64,000 bases of DNA from Taibaiella sp. GTDB lineage: Bacteria; Bacteroidota; Bacteroidia; Chitinophagales; Chitinophagaceae. Under the pieces are notes generated by a model. It did no database searches. It had not been told where the DNA came from and was given only the letters and a program-made list of their open reading frames with translations. Positions 50,393 to 59,711 of the stretch are shown here, piece by piece. The stretch lies in NCBI GenBank assembly GCA_013815385.1, contig JACDGL010000007.1:124001-188000 (forward strand), read 5' to 3'. Position 1 is the stretch's first letter; every line of letters begins with the position of its first letter. A program made the position numbers and the translations under genes.

Positions 50393-51808
50393 TTATTTTT
50401 TCAACGCAGTCAGTTCTTGTCCACCCTGATATAATATTAATTTCACCACTTTCCCTTTTGCGTCTTTTACAAATTCAAACTCGGCCCTATCCTGCTTCGA
50501 AATAAACCAATTGTTACTGACAGGTAAAATAACTCCTTGAGGCTGACCAGTACCTTGGGTATAAATTTTTCCATCATCAACTGTCACCATAAGCGTAAAC
50601 CCAGGAAACAAGGAATATTCCCCTGCGTAAGAATGAAGAATTTCATCATTTACGTTAACAATAGGCTTTGCAAAACGTTGTGAATACTCAGGCGTTTTTT
50701 CAATGATAGAACGCAAAATTTTGGTCATAGCAGTCGAAGTGGTATTAGAATTTTTAGTATTCAGCATTAAAATAAATGCCAGGTCCTTTGCTTTGTCAAA
50801 AACCATTAAACTGGAATATCCATAAGTATCTCCACGCATTACATAAACATCATCATGGTATAGCTTTGTGATATGCCACCCCATGGCGACATTGACAGGA
50901 CTACCAAGCTGAAGGGCATTATTAGTAGCATATACTTTATGAGTCATTTCAATAGCCTTACTAAATTGAGACCTTTGCCCCAATTGATATCTTAAAAATT
51001 GAAGCATGTCAGTAACATTTGATTTGATAGCACCCGCCGCAGCCAAACCTGAGAATACACCATAAGGCATTCTATTCTCGCCTTCATACCCTTTTGACAT
51101 ATGGATACCGGTAGAATCAAGCTTACAACTTGTATGATTTAACTTCATAGGTATAAACAACTCCCTCTCCATAAGCTCATCATAACTTGTATGATGTAGG
51201 CCCGACAAAACATAACCTAATAAACCAAATGCAGTATTTGAATATGCATATTGACCATGATTATCTAAATGTTCTGTTTTTGATAATAAAGACATCAAAT
51301 AACTACTATCTGCATAATACAATGGATAAGTGGAATCGATCTTATTCAGTTCTACCAAAGATGCTGAATCGTGCAAACTAGGCAGACCCGAAGTATAAGT
51401 TGCAAGGTCCATCACCTTTACTTTTTTTTGTATCGCCTTATTTACAGCAAAATAATCATCTATATATGAATTAGGATTTACCTTTCCTTTCACAATTTCA
51501 TTAGCTAATAGTAGTGCTGTAAATACCTTTGTATTGGATCCAATTTCAAAAATAGTTGAGGTGTCAATCCGGTTTTTTTTATCCTTATCCGCATAGCCAT
51601 AAGAAAAATAATAATTGGAGCCTTTATAATAAACACCCACACTTGCACCAATTATACTAATCATTTTATCAAAACCCTTTCGCCCATAGAATAGAGAATC
51701 TATGGCTCCAGTAGCTATTTGCTCGTTTGTAAATTGGGGAAGAAATTGAGCTTGAACAGAACAGAAGCTAAACAACAAAAAAAAGAAGAAAAAAAATGAT
51801 TTTTTCAT
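50393..51808 (-). CDS. Secreted serine hydrolase (class C beta-lactamase-like)
   Basis: A 471-residue protein. After a strongly hydrophobic signal peptide (FFFFFFLLFSFCSVQA) comes a beta-lactamase/transpeptidase-like domain with SNTK (Ser91, Lys94), YAYSN (Tyr189) and a late HIT-KL segment in place of KTG. The last 100 residues form a lipocalin-like DUF3471-type tail. These enzymes include D-aminopeptidases and esterases rather than true beta-lactamases. It converges on the two-component system (36-bp gap) and may process peptides, but the context link is inference. Confidence 0.87.
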   Translation of the reverse strand: MKKSFFFFFFLLFSFCSVQAQFLPQFTNEQIATGAIDSLFYGRKGFDKMISIIGASVGVYYKGSNYYFSYGYADKDKKNRIDTSTIFEIGSNTKVFTALLLANEIVKGKVNPNSYIDDYFAVNKAIQKKVKVMDLATYTSGLPSLHDSASLVELNKIDSTYPLYYADSSYLMSLLSKTEHLDNHGQYAYSNTAFGLLGYVLSGLHHTSYDELMERELFIPMKLNHTSCKLDSTGIHMSKGYEGENRMPYGVFSGLAAAGAIKSNVTDMLQFLRYQLGQRSQFSKAIEMTHKVYATNNALQLGSPVNVAMGWHITKLYHDDVYVMRGDTYGYSSLMVFDKAKDLAFILMLNTKNSNTTSTAMTKILRSIIEKTPEYSQRFAKPIVNVNDEILHSYAGEYSLFPGFTLMVTVDDGKIYTQGTGQPQGVILPVSNNWFISKQDRAEFEFVKDAKGKVVKLILYQGGQELTALKK

Positions 51809-52260
51809 AAATAGGTTTGAGTACAAAAAGAGGCATAATTTGATCAAATATTTATTTTTTTCGACAAACTATCATAATATATCGACGAAAAAATCGGTTT
51901 TAATTCGGTGAGTAAATCACAACCTTAAGTCTTAGAAGTAGAAATATAATTTTAATGTGCGATCTAAATATTGCACAACGATAATTTAATTGTTAACAAA
52001 AGGTTTGATACTCTTTAATTGTTTGTTTTGGGTAATATAAGCAGGAACATTAAATAGTATCATTACGATTGCGAAAGTAAACAAACTTAAAATAAAAGCT
52101 ATAATTGATGTTATTAACATAATCAAGTATTGTCATACTATTTCATCCTGTCTTATTAAGCTAAACTCTTACTATGTAATAATTTTGTTGTAAATAATGA
52201 CACTTAAATGAATAATACAAACAATAAAATCGCCTATTGTAGGAAATATATCCAGCGGTA
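51809..52260. other. AT-rich intergenic region; one small ORF inside
   Basis: Outside the small ORF listed next, no gene is supported. An AT-rich inverted repeat (ATTTTTTTCG / CGAAAAAAT, 51854-51894) lies just upstream of the serine hydrolase start. Confidence 0.4.
51986..52120 (-). CDS. 44-residue membrane protein
   Basis: Too short for routine calling. It reads MLITSIIAFILSLFTFAIVM, then ILFNVPAYITQNKQLKSIKP and FVNN: one clean membrane helix and a basic tail. The ATG is in frame with a natural TAA, and the strand is that of module B, 140 bp downstream of the DCC gene. Tiny membrane proteins of this type often serve as immunity proteins or regulators next to peptide toxins. No ribosome-binding site is evident, as usual for the phylum. 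Confidence 0.4.
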   Translation of the reverse strand: MLITSIIAFILSLFTFAIVMILFNVPAYITQNKQLKSIKPFVNN

Positions 52261-52626
52261 TTATTCAATAATTTTTAGCTTTTTCAAAATTTTGCTGATT
52301 GAATACCTGTTCTTTGCAACAAAATCATATATACAATCAGTAAAAGTCACGGGCAGCTTGCCAAAAAAAGAAAGGTATTTATAGTTAGACCTAGCCCTTG
52401 AGAATATTGCAAAAACTGCTTTTGATTTATTCATTACCTTTTCGGGAGTAATGCAATAAATAGTATTCAGGTTTACAAAATTTACATTTCTTTTTTTTAA
52501 TATATTTCTTGCTTCTTTAGTTCTAAGGTCATATAAAAGCACCTCATTATCTCTAAGATCAAAAGAAGGAATTCTCAATATAAATGCGCTACAAAAATCA
52601 CATTTACTGTCATATAATATTTGCAT
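52261..52626 (-). CDS. DCC-family thiol-disulphide oxidoreductase, module B
   Basis: A 121-residue protein of the DCC (DUF393) family: YDSKCDFC near the N-terminus is the redox Cys-x-x-Cys motif (DxxCxxC), followed by FILRIPSFDLRDNEV and a C-terminal YDFVAKNRYSI. The family has a thioredoxin-like fold. It overlaps the end of the HTTM gene by 17 bp and is therefore translated with module B. Cytosolic location is expected because no signal peptide is seen. Module A has no equivalent. Confidence 0.8.
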   Translation of the reverse strand: MQILYDSKCDFCSAFILRIPSFDLRDNEVLLYDLRTKEARNILKKRNVNFVNLNTIYCITPEKVMNKSKAVFAIFSRARSNYKYLSFFGKLPVTFTDCIYDFVAKNRYSISKILKKLKIIE

Positions 52627-53551
52627 ATACCAGCTCATTTACTTTAGATTCAGAATATGGAATTTTGATTTTCATATACGGGATATAAAAAGCAGAAACA
52701 CTAAGTATTATCATGAATGTGGAGAAGAGAAACAGGCCTATAAATAATGCAATAGACAAGTGTAATCCGACAACCAGTATCAACCAAATAGGTCTCGTTT
52801 TTTTTATATTTATAAATAAGGGGTATAACATTTCGGTAATAATAGTTCCCCATCCTATTATAAGGAATATCGGAGTGTGAGATAGAAAATCGATATTAAT
52901 AATGTTGGGGCAAAACGATAAATGTATAGACTTCCATATGCTTTCGCCATTCCACCAATTAAAACCAATAAGTTTTAAAAGGCCGCTGAAAAAGTAGGCT
53001 ATGCAAAGATGTATTTGTAGCACTCTCAGGCACAGTACAACAGCTATGGGGTCAGGCTTCTTGTATTTCCCTCTCCTTGTGCGTATAAATGAATCAATTG
53101 ACAAATACCTACCCACTGGGAAAACCACGCAATAAAACAATGCGATCGTACAAAAGAAATCCACCCCGTAAGCAAAAAAATCTATTGATGAAATAAATGT
53201 TAGGTGGAAAAACGCAGCAACTATCGCCATCGGTCTTGTAAAAAAGCCAGCTACCAGGCATAACAATGCAACAATATACATTATGCAGAAATAATTAACT
53301 GCAAAAGATACATCTAGGTATTTGAGGGAAAGGTTATTTAATGTGTTTATGGTTGGAAATATGCCACCAACATGTACATCAACAATGTCTGGTACTACAT
53401 ACGCATTACCACCAATAAAATTGTTGATGTCAGGAATAATTGCAATAAACTGCAATAAACAAAAGGCACTGACGGTAATCCTAAAAAACACTAGCCAATC
53501 AGTATTGCCAGTATTTGAAAAAAAAACGTACTTACTTAATATCTTTTTCAT
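52610..53551 (-). CDS. HTTM (SdpB-like) membrane protein, module B
   Basis: A 313-residue polytopic protein, paralogous to 45148-46101 along its full length: WLVFFRITVSAFCLLQFIAI, LVAGFFTRPMAIVAAFFH, VDFFCTIALFYCVVFPVGR, VLQIHLCIAYFFSGLLKLIG then FNWWNGESIW, and HLSIALFIGLF. Same helix layout as SdpB. I start at MKKILSKYVFF, 10 bp after the SdpA-like gene, which gives the same length as module A; a longer frame overlaps that gene. Its sequence identity to module A appears low to moderate, so the two sets are old duplicates or separate arrivals. Confidence 0.78.
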   Translation of the reverse strand: MKKILSKYVFFSNTGNTDWLVFFRITVSAFCLLQFIAIIPDINNFIGGNAYVVPDIVDVHVGGIFPTINTLNNLSLKYLDVSFAVNYFCIMYIVALLCLVAGFFTRPMAIVAAFFHLTFISSIDFFAYGVDFFCTIALFYCVVFPVGRYLSIDSFIRTRRGKYKKPDPIAVVLCLRVLQIHLCIAYFFSGLLKLIGFNWWNGESIWKSIHLSFCPNIINIDFLSHTPIFLIIGWGTIITEMLYPLFINIKKTRPIWLILVVGLHLSIALFIGLFLFSTFMIILSVSAFYIPYMKIKIPYSESKVNELVYANII

Positions 53552-53561
53552 GCAAATATAT

Positions 53562-54185
53562 TTAAATGGAAAATCTATTTTGTTTAAGCGGAATGTAACT
53601 ACCCTTTGTATCATGAGGGCCGTATTTTTTTAAATTAGGAAACTCATACATGAAAAGTTTTATAGTAATCGTATCAGTACAAAAATTATCCACAATTACC
53701 TTTGCAGCAATGTTCTTCATAACTAGGTCATAATATTTATCATTTAGATCATCAATATTTTTATAAACCTGGTTTTTATGTTTTATCTCTGCAGTATCTG
53801 TATTTATGCTTGACTTATTAACCGTATGTGAGATAAAATTTGAAATAAGTGATGAAAATCTAACCTTCCCCTCATAGGTACTGAATTTGGGAATAATATT
53901 TTTATTCTTATATACAAAACTCATTGCACCGCTTGAGAGCACATTAGGTGCAAAAAAGCCATATCCGCAATCAGCACCCGTATATCTAGCATAATACATA
54001 CACGGAGTTAGATATATAAATTTACTTGTTACCGTGCAAAATGAGTTAAGGTCTTTATTTATTTTGTTGGCAGATTTATCTACCTGGTAAAAATCGAAAT
54101 AAGATAAAATAGTTCGGTCAATAGAATTTACAACCATGAATGACAAATGAAAAAAAGCTAACAATATAATTATGATGTACTTCAT
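53562..54185 (-). CDS. SdpA-like membrane protein, module B
   Basis: A 207-residue protein with one N-terminal helix (YIIIILLAFFHLSFMVVN). It carries YARYTGADCGYGFFAPNV, matching the module A paralogue, and the same closing pattern IKLFMYEFPN (LLIYDLPV in A). Overall similarity is low, so this motif is probably functional. Four cysteines are present (in SFCTV, TPCMY, ADCGY, NFCTD) against one in module A, in line with a more redox-dependent module. Confidence 0.6.
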   Translation of the reverse strand: MKYIIIILLAFFHLSFMVVNSIDRTILSYFDFYQVDKSANKINKDLNSFCTVTSKFIYLTPCMYYARYTGADCGYGFFAPNVLSSGAMSFVYKNKNIIPKFSTYEGKVRFSSLISNFISHTVNKSSINTDTAEIKHKNQVYKNIDDLNDKYYDLVMKNIAAKVIVDNFCTDTITIKLFMYEFPNLKKYGPHDTKGSYIPLKQNRFSI

Positions 54186-54252
54186 ATATATATATTTACT
54201 AATTTAATTAAAGAAGGAAGGAGTATAATAGAATACCCCTTCCTTGTTCATA

Positions 54253-54648
54253 TTATTGTGGATTGCTGTATTTTTCCAATATAGCTAAATACTGGTTAAT
54301 GCTTGGATTAGGACTTACAGCACTAGCATCATCCCATTTAAACTGGCGATACATTGCTGTGAAGATATAGACCCATAATTCATTAACACATCCACCTTTC
54401 GCAGATGCAGTCGGTATCATTTCTACCTTTGTCTGTCCGCTCCCAGCTGGTAGATTGTATATCTGACCAATAAGTTGTCCTGCAAGCTGGTAATCGGCTG
54501 GACTCATTACTTGTTGGCTTGTAGATTGATCATTTATAATATAATCACCACACTGGGTTTTTATTATGGAACCGCCGGCTGGTGCAGGCGCAAATGAGAA
54601 CAGTCCTAATGAAAGTACTGTAAGCGAAGCGAAAATAATTTTTTTCAT
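54253..54648 (-). CDS. Exported small protein, candidate toxin or signal precursor B
   Basis: A 131-residue protein with signal peptide MKKIIFASLTVLSLGLFS and then FAPAP as in precursor A. The mature part has exactly two cysteines, Cys33 (TQCGDY) and Cys87 (GGCVNEL), suitable for one disulphide, and a hydrophobic, aromatic stretch NELWVYIFTAMYRQFKW that could insert in a membrane. SDP itself is a short, membrane-active peptide with one disulphide. It is first in module B. Confidence 0.62.
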   Translation of the reverse strand: MKKIIFASLTVLSLGLFSFAPAPAGGSIIKTQCGDYIINDQSTSQQVMSPADYQLAGQLIGQIYNLPAGSGQTKVEMIPTASAKGGCVNELWVYIFTAMYRQFKWDDASAVSPNPSINQYLAILEKYSNPQ

Positions 54649-54939
54649 TTTTTTAAGTTTTAATAGTTATAAAATTGTTTTGTGAAAATTGTTTTTCTTT
54701 GCTTTTCTGTTTTTCTGGCGGCCGCCTTAATTTCAGATTTGCAATACAAACGTACAATGTTGTAATGCCCTATACATCTCGTTTTCGTAATATTTATTCC
54801 AAGCTTTTGAAATAATCATTCCCTGCAAGAATAAGTGTATTATTACTTACTCCAAGTGTTCATGTTCAACCTATTAAAAAATTCAACCAAATTACAATCT
54901 TGCGTAAGTTTTTAAAAAAGAGTAAAAGAATTGAAAACT

Positions 54940-55908
54940 ATGGAAAGCAAGATCATTCATCGCGAACTCAGAAAAGATAACGCCTGCCTTAACTGTGGAA
55001 ACAAAGTAGAACATAGGTATTGTAGTTATTGCGGACAGGAAAATATTCATCCAAATGAAAGCGCAGTGCACCTGTTGATGCACCTGCACAACCATACAGA
55101 GCACTACCAGTTTTCATTATTCTCCACCTTAAAAAAACTATTGTTTAGTCCTGGCTTTCTTACAAAAGAGTATATATCAGGTAAACGGAAAAAATACACA
55201 CACCCCATACGTATCTACCTCGTCGTATCATTTATCTATTTCTTCCTCATCTTAGGCATACTTGACAAACCTGCTATAGCACGCTACTCACCCAGCAACC
55301 CCGCAAGTCAAATTATTTACATCCCTGCAAAAGCTTTTGGATTATGGGATTTTGAGATAGGCCTGCCAAAATACAATTCAGTACATGAATACGACTCAAT
55401 TCAAAACACTCTAAGCAATGCAGACAGGGACGAGGGGCTGTTAAGATATTATAAACGTCGTTCAGCAAAGATTTACGAAGATTACAATCCTCAAAAAGCG
55501 ACAGAAATATTTACAGAAAAAGTAGGTCAAACCATACCAAAAGCCATCTTTATATTAATTCCGATTCTTAGTTTTTGGATATGGCTCTTTTACAATAAAA
55601 AGAAATACGTTTATTCCAATCACCTCATCTTCAGCCTTCATTTCAATTCCTTCATTTTCATCGTTATCATAATCACCACACTTATTAACCTGCCATTACA
55701 GTACATACATGGCACCGCAATTCAAATCTATATTTGGATAGCATCTTTGATGGTAATATTGGGCTATTTCATTGCAGCACTATATTACACATACAAGGAG
55801 GCACTATGGGTTAATATCATTAAAGGCACAATAATTATGATAGTCTACTTGATATTTACGCTCATTACAGGCATCGCATTTTTCGTCTATCCTTTTTTAA
55901 CAATTTAA
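54940..55908 (+). CDS. DUF3667 membrane protein
   Basis: A 322-residue protein. A zinc ribbon opens it (ACLNCGNKVEHRYCSYCGQE), followed by LFSTLKKLLFSPGFLTKEYI and GKRKKYTHPIRIYLVVSFIY, hallmarks of DUF3667, and five membrane helices. Function unknown. It is divergent from precursor B with a 291-bp gap. Proteins of this type occur beside many exported-peptide genes, so a protective role is conceivable but not shown. I start at the ATG of MESKIIH; the frame opens three codons earlier with TTG. Confidence 0.82.
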   Translation: MESKIIHRELRKDNACLNCGNKVEHRYCSYCGQENIHPNESAVHLLMHLHNHTEHYQFSLFSTLKKLLFSPGFLTKEYISGKRKKYTHPIRIYLVVSFIYFFLILGILDKPAIARYSPSNPASQIIYIPAKAFGLWDFEIGLPKYNSVHEYDSIQNTLSNADRDEGLLRYYKRRSAKIYEDYNPQKATEIFTEKVGQTIPKAIFILIPILSFWIWLFYNKKKYVYSNHLIFSLHFNSFIFIVIIITTLINLPLQYIHGTAIQIYIWIASLMVILGYFIAALYYTYKEALWVNIIKGTIIMIVYLIFTLITGIAFFVYPFLTI

Positions 55909-56078
55909 AACCGCAAATATTCAGTTAGCTGTTTTTATAACACTATGGTTATTTATCAGCTATACACAGCATACCTTCGCTGTGGCACGTGTACAAGACA
56001 GGCAATCTGAGAGGGTAATCCATCGAGGTAACTGATTGTTATCTCTATTTATTATCCTAAATACGTAAATTGATAGTA

Positions 56079-58766
56079 TCAGAAGCCATTTTTCATGCTG
56101 TAAGTAAATGTTAGTATAAAATATCTTTTAAGTGAATTTGTATAAGTGTTTGATACATATATGTCTGCCACTGTATGCTGTATGTTGCTGTTTTTTTTCA
56201 ATATGTCATACACTGTTAGTCGGAGGTCTCCCTGTTGTTTACTGAATATTTTTTTACCTATGCTTATATTCCATAAAAGGAAGGTAGGATCATACCCGGC
56301 CGGCAATCCTGAATTGTATTGGTAGTTCAGTTGTGTATTAAAAATAACACCTTTCCAAAAGATGCAGTTCAGTACAGCCGTATTAGAGCTGTTAAAGTAG
56401 GTGTTGCGCAGGCCTGCATTCAATGTGTTGTCTGCAAAATTAACATTGACTCCGGATGATATATTAAAGTCTATCTGTTCACTTATATTGCTGCTCAGCC
56501 CTACATTTAGCCCACAGGTTTTATTATCGGTATGGTTCACCATATTGTTTATCACAGCAGGCAGCTTAGACTCGCTTCCATTCAGGCTCAGGTTCAGATT
56601 GCTCTTCAGCTTCTTTAGCAGTATGCCATAGCTGATGTACAATCTTATATTGTGCGATCCGTTTATATTGGTAGGCATTGTAAGTTGTGATCCCTTAGGT
56701 AACAATATACCCCGCTCCAGCAGCGTATCCTGTATCGCTATTACGGTATTGTTCGCGATCATATTTTGTGTCAGGGATCCTGTCAGGGTTGCAGAAAAAT
56801 TGGTGAAGGCCTTTGCATTTACTGCGCTGTAGCGCAGGGTCATGTTATGCATATACGCTTGCTTCAGGTAAGGGTTGCCCGTGCTCAGTTGCAGGGGGTT
56901 TGTATTATTGATCACGTTTTGCAATTGCTGGGCAGTAGGCGATATAGTATTAGTGCTGTAGTTAAGTCGTATGTACTTTCGCTCAGTAAAGCGGTATTGC
57001 AGCGAGGCAACAGGCAGTATACTGGGGTAAGTGGTATTCAGCCTTAATGCATAAGGCAGTGTTTGGTTATAGTAGATGTCTGTTGCCTGGTAATATACCC
57101 CTGCCGAAAATTGCCATGTCTTTGAGTGGTATTGGTAGCTGCCACCTGCTTTTTTTAACAGGTTTCTTCCGTTAAAGGTATTAGATAGTAATGTATCCAG
57201 CAGCACAGCGCCCGATGCGTCCGGATAGCTAAAAGCGTTTTGTTGCCCTGTCATCGACTGGTCGGTTACTGCATATTGCAGCAGCAGCATTCCATTTTTC
57301 CTTATTGGTTCTGTATAGGTCACATTACCTGATACATTCCATGTATTCCTTAAGTTGCTTACATTTTGGTTAAGGGTATTGTCTAGGGCGGTATCATGGT
57401 AATACACATTCTGGGCATACAGGCGGGTATTGCCGTCGTTATGGTTGTTAACAGTATTAATGCTCACCGATAGGGCCCTTCCTTTTTTCATGAATTTGTG
57501 CCGATACAAAAAGTTGGCGGCTAAATTATATCCCAGTGCATTAGGGCTGTTGTTATTGGCTGTTTTATTCAGGGTGTCCAGTTGTAGGGTATATCCCACC
57601 GCCTGTGTATTACCATAGTTCTTTTGCAAGCTTAGTTGCGGGTCAATTACGATGCTGTTCATCGTATCTATATTCCAGGTCAGCCTTAGAGCAAAGCGGT
57701 GGTTCGCCGTATTGTTGGTATTGGCGCTGGTTTCGTTATACACCTGGCCGCTGTCCTGTGCTATCACATATTGTCGCCTCGTATCCCGCGTTACGGCATT
57801 ATAGCTCTGGTTGTATGCATAGCTGCCTGTTACCTCTATCTTGCTGCTCCATTTGTCAGTATAGTTAATCCCTATGGATTGGGTATTCGATACACCACCC
57901 CCAGCGGGCGATAAGCCCACCAGGTTCTGTTCCGAAAAGTTCTGGATATTTACATTGTTTGTTTGCGAAGTAACTGTTATACGTCTGTCACCCGCAAATT
58001 TGTTAATGCTTTCACCTGCCAGGTATCTATCATCCCCGCCATAGCCGGCATATATTTTCCCGAAGGTGCCATTGCGCCTGTCTGGCCTGGTTATTATATT
58101 GATGGTCTTTTTGGTAGGCCCTTCATTAAATCCGGTAAACTGCTCCTGGTCGCTTTTCTCGTTATATACCTGCACCTTGGCTATTACATCTGCTGGCAGT
58201 TCTTTCAGTGCGGCATATGGGTCGCTGCCAAAGAAGGGTTTACCATCTATTAATACCTTTACCACTTCTTCCCCTTGCGCCTTTACGCTTTTGCCGGTTA
58301 CATCTATACCAGGCATTTTTTTTACAAGGTCGGCGGCATCGGCATCGGGGTTGGTTTTGTAGGCGCCGGCATTGTATTCGGTTGTATCGTCTTTCTGGGT
58401 TACTGCCAGTATTTTTTCTATTATCGTTACTTCGTTCAGGGTATTGCCGCTGGCCTGTAATTGTATAATTCCCAGGTCCTTATTGCCTTCCAACTCTATA
58501 ATACTTTTATAAGTGGTAAAGCCTAAAAAGCTAATGCGCACCTGGTACTTGCCGGTAGGGAGGGTACCGATTATAAAGTGTCCGCCTGTATCGGTAGTGG
58601 TACCGGTCTTTATACTGTCACTGGTGTTGGTTATCACTACCAGTGCCCCAGGTATAGAGCTATTGGTTTTTTGTTCTTTGACGATACCATTTATTGTATA
58701 TCCATGGCTATACATAGCTACTGGCAGCAGGGAAAGGAAGAATACAAGATTGTATTTGAGTGGCAT
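56079..58766 (-). CDS. TonB-dependent outer-membrane beta-barrel protein
   Basis: An 895-residue receptor of the outer-membrane beta-barrel_3 group. Signal peptide (VFFLSLLPVAMYSHG), carboxypeptidase-regulatory-like domain (residues 22-110), plug domain (LVKKMPGIDVTGKSVKAQGE, VKVLIDGKPFFGSDP), and a beta-barrel ending in TFTYSMKNGF with a terminal Phe. Substrate unknown; no SusD partner is present. Such receptors import large ligands, or in this group often act in surface organisation. It faces the DUF3667 gene convergently. Confidence 0.92.
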   Translation of the reverse strand: MPLKYNLVFFLSLLPVAMYSHGYTINGIVKEQKTNSSIPGALVVITNTSDSIKTGTTTDTGGHFIIGTLPTGKYQVRISFLGFTTYKSIIELEGNKDLGIIQLQASGNTLNEVTIIEKILAVTQKDDTTEYNAGAYKTNPDADAADLVKKMPGIDVTGKSVKAQGEEVVKVLIDGKPFFGSDPYAALKELPADVIAKVQVYNEKSDQEQFTGFNEGPTKKTINIITRPDRRNGTFGKIYAGYGGDDRYLAGESINKFAGDRRITVTSQTNNVNIQNFSEQNLVGLSPAGGGVSNTQSIGINYTDKWSSKIEVTGSYAYNQSYNAVTRDTRRQYVIAQDSGQVYNETSANTNNTANHRFALRLTWNIDTMNSIVIDPQLSLQKNYGNTQAVGYTLQLDTLNKTANNNSPNALGYNLAANFLYRHKFMKKGRALSVSINTVNNHNDGNTRLYAQNVYYHDTALDNTLNQNVSNLRNTWNVSGNVTYTEPIRKNGMLLLQYAVTDQSMTGQQNAFSYPDASGAVLLDTLLSNTFNGRNLLKKAGGSYQYHSKTWQFSAGVYYQATDIYYNQTLPYALRLNTTYPSILPVASLQYRFTERKYIRLNYSTNTISPTAQQLQNVINNTNPLQLSTGNPYLKQAYMHNMTLRYSAVNAKAFTNFSATLTGSLTQNMIANNTVIAIQDTLLERGILLPKGSQLTMPTNINGSHNIRLYISYGILLKKLKSNLNLSLNGSESKLPAVINNMVNHTDNKTCGLNVGLSSNISEQIDFNISSGVNVNFADNTLNAGLRNTYFNSSNTAVLNCIFWKGVIFNTQLNYQYNSGLPAGYDPTFLLWNISIGKKIFSKQQGDLRLTVYDILKKNSNIQHTVADIYVSNTYTNSLKRYFILTFTYSMKNGF

Positions 58767-58838
58767 TTGTATTAAATATACAAAACAAAAAAAAGGATGG
58801 CTATTGAGACATCCCTCATGTAATCAATTAAGGCAGGT

Positions 58839-59123
58839 TTAATTAACATATAGATCCCAACTATTGTCAAATGTTGCTTGTGACGCTATGCAGTCACAAG
58901 CAGTTAAAGTACCAGTATCAGGAAAATATGTCAAAGGGAAGACCCCACAGGGTTCTATTGTTGTGCATATACCAGAGTATGATTGTGATGCCCAGCACAC
59001 TTCAGCCGCAATTAGTGTTGTTCCACCATCAGGGGGAATATATGAACCGGTGGAATAAGCTCCTACTGTTAGTGCTGCCACAGTACAATTAATGGATCTT
59101 ATCGTTATCGCATGAATACACAC
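58839..59123 (-). CDS. Possible small Cys-rich protein, 94 aa
   Basis: An open frame starting with GTG inside the end of the next lipoprotein gene (35-bp overlap). It encodes NCTVAALTVGAYSTGSYIPP, TTLIAAEVCWASQSYSGIC and LTACDCIASQ: seven cysteines and a non-charged, Gly/Thr/Ser-rich composition. No signal peptide and no family known. It could be a secreted-peptide precursor, a fragment of a larger surface protein, or chance. Note the unusual paucity of charged residues. Confidence 0.35.
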   Translation of the reverse strand: MCIHAITIRSINCTVAALTVGAYSTGSYIPPDGGTTLIAAEVCWASQSYSGICTTIEPCGVFPLTYFPDTGTLTACDCIASQATFDNSWDLYVN

Positions 59124-59661
59124 TTACTTTCTGTATGCTTGGACAGCACATAGGGTCACTATCCGCAAATTCCATCGTAGTCACACTGAGATTGTTGTTG
59201 CTTATAGTTACACTGGAAACTCTACCCGGTAGCTGTTTCTCATGTACCAGCCGCAGCTTGCCATTCTCATTTTTATACAACCCCAGGCATTGAAAATTGA
59301 ACTTTGCGCCGGGGTTATGACCTGTCGCATAGGCTACTCCATCCATGAGGCCGTCATGGTTATAGTCTAGTAGAAAGACTTTTTGCACTTTAGGATGCGG
59401 CAGGCTTTCGTGGTTTCTTTCTATTGAATAGTCTTTTCGTATAAAGGATGTAATATCTTCCTTTCCTTCCTCCTTTTTGATCGGTTGCGGGGACGCCGCT
59501 GGTGCTGGAGTACGCTGCACTTGCGCCTCTGCAATAGTTAGCGCTTTCTCTCGTACGGTTAAATCATTTTCTTTTTTTGCAAGCTCGGCGCTCTTAGTAT
59601 TGTCTGTGCAGGATATTGCGCAAATACTTAGTGCGACAATAATAGTGGATGTAATACGCAT
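59089..59661 (-). CDS. Lipoprotein with coiled coil, 190 aa
   Basis: Lipobox LSICAISC (Cys18) followed by a short coiled coil (AELAKKENDLTVREKALTIA), a Pro/Ala linker and a beta-rich C-terminal domain (VFLLDYNHDGLMDGVAYATG) that resembles FG-GAP or EF-hand calcium loops. Anchored to the outer or inner membrane. Function unknown. Confidence 0.65.
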   Translation of the reverse strand: MRITSTIIVALSICAISCTDNTKSAELAKKENDLTVREKALTIAEAQVQRTPAPAASPQPIKKEEGKEDITSFIRKDYSIERNHESLPHPKVQKVFLLDYNHDGLMDGVAYATGHNPGAKFNFQCLGLYKNENGKLRLVHEKQLPGRVSSVTISNNNLSVTTMEFADSDPMCCPSIQKVSVYSCDNDKIH

Positions 59662-59711
59662 GGTAATTAGTTTTTAAATAATGTCAATAACAGCCATTTC
59701 ATACATGTAGT

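Noticed and set aside
57699-58842. Plus-strand frames opposite the outer-membrane receptor
   Set aside because: Antisense shadows with hydrophobic low-quality composition; the minus-strand gene has complete family domains.
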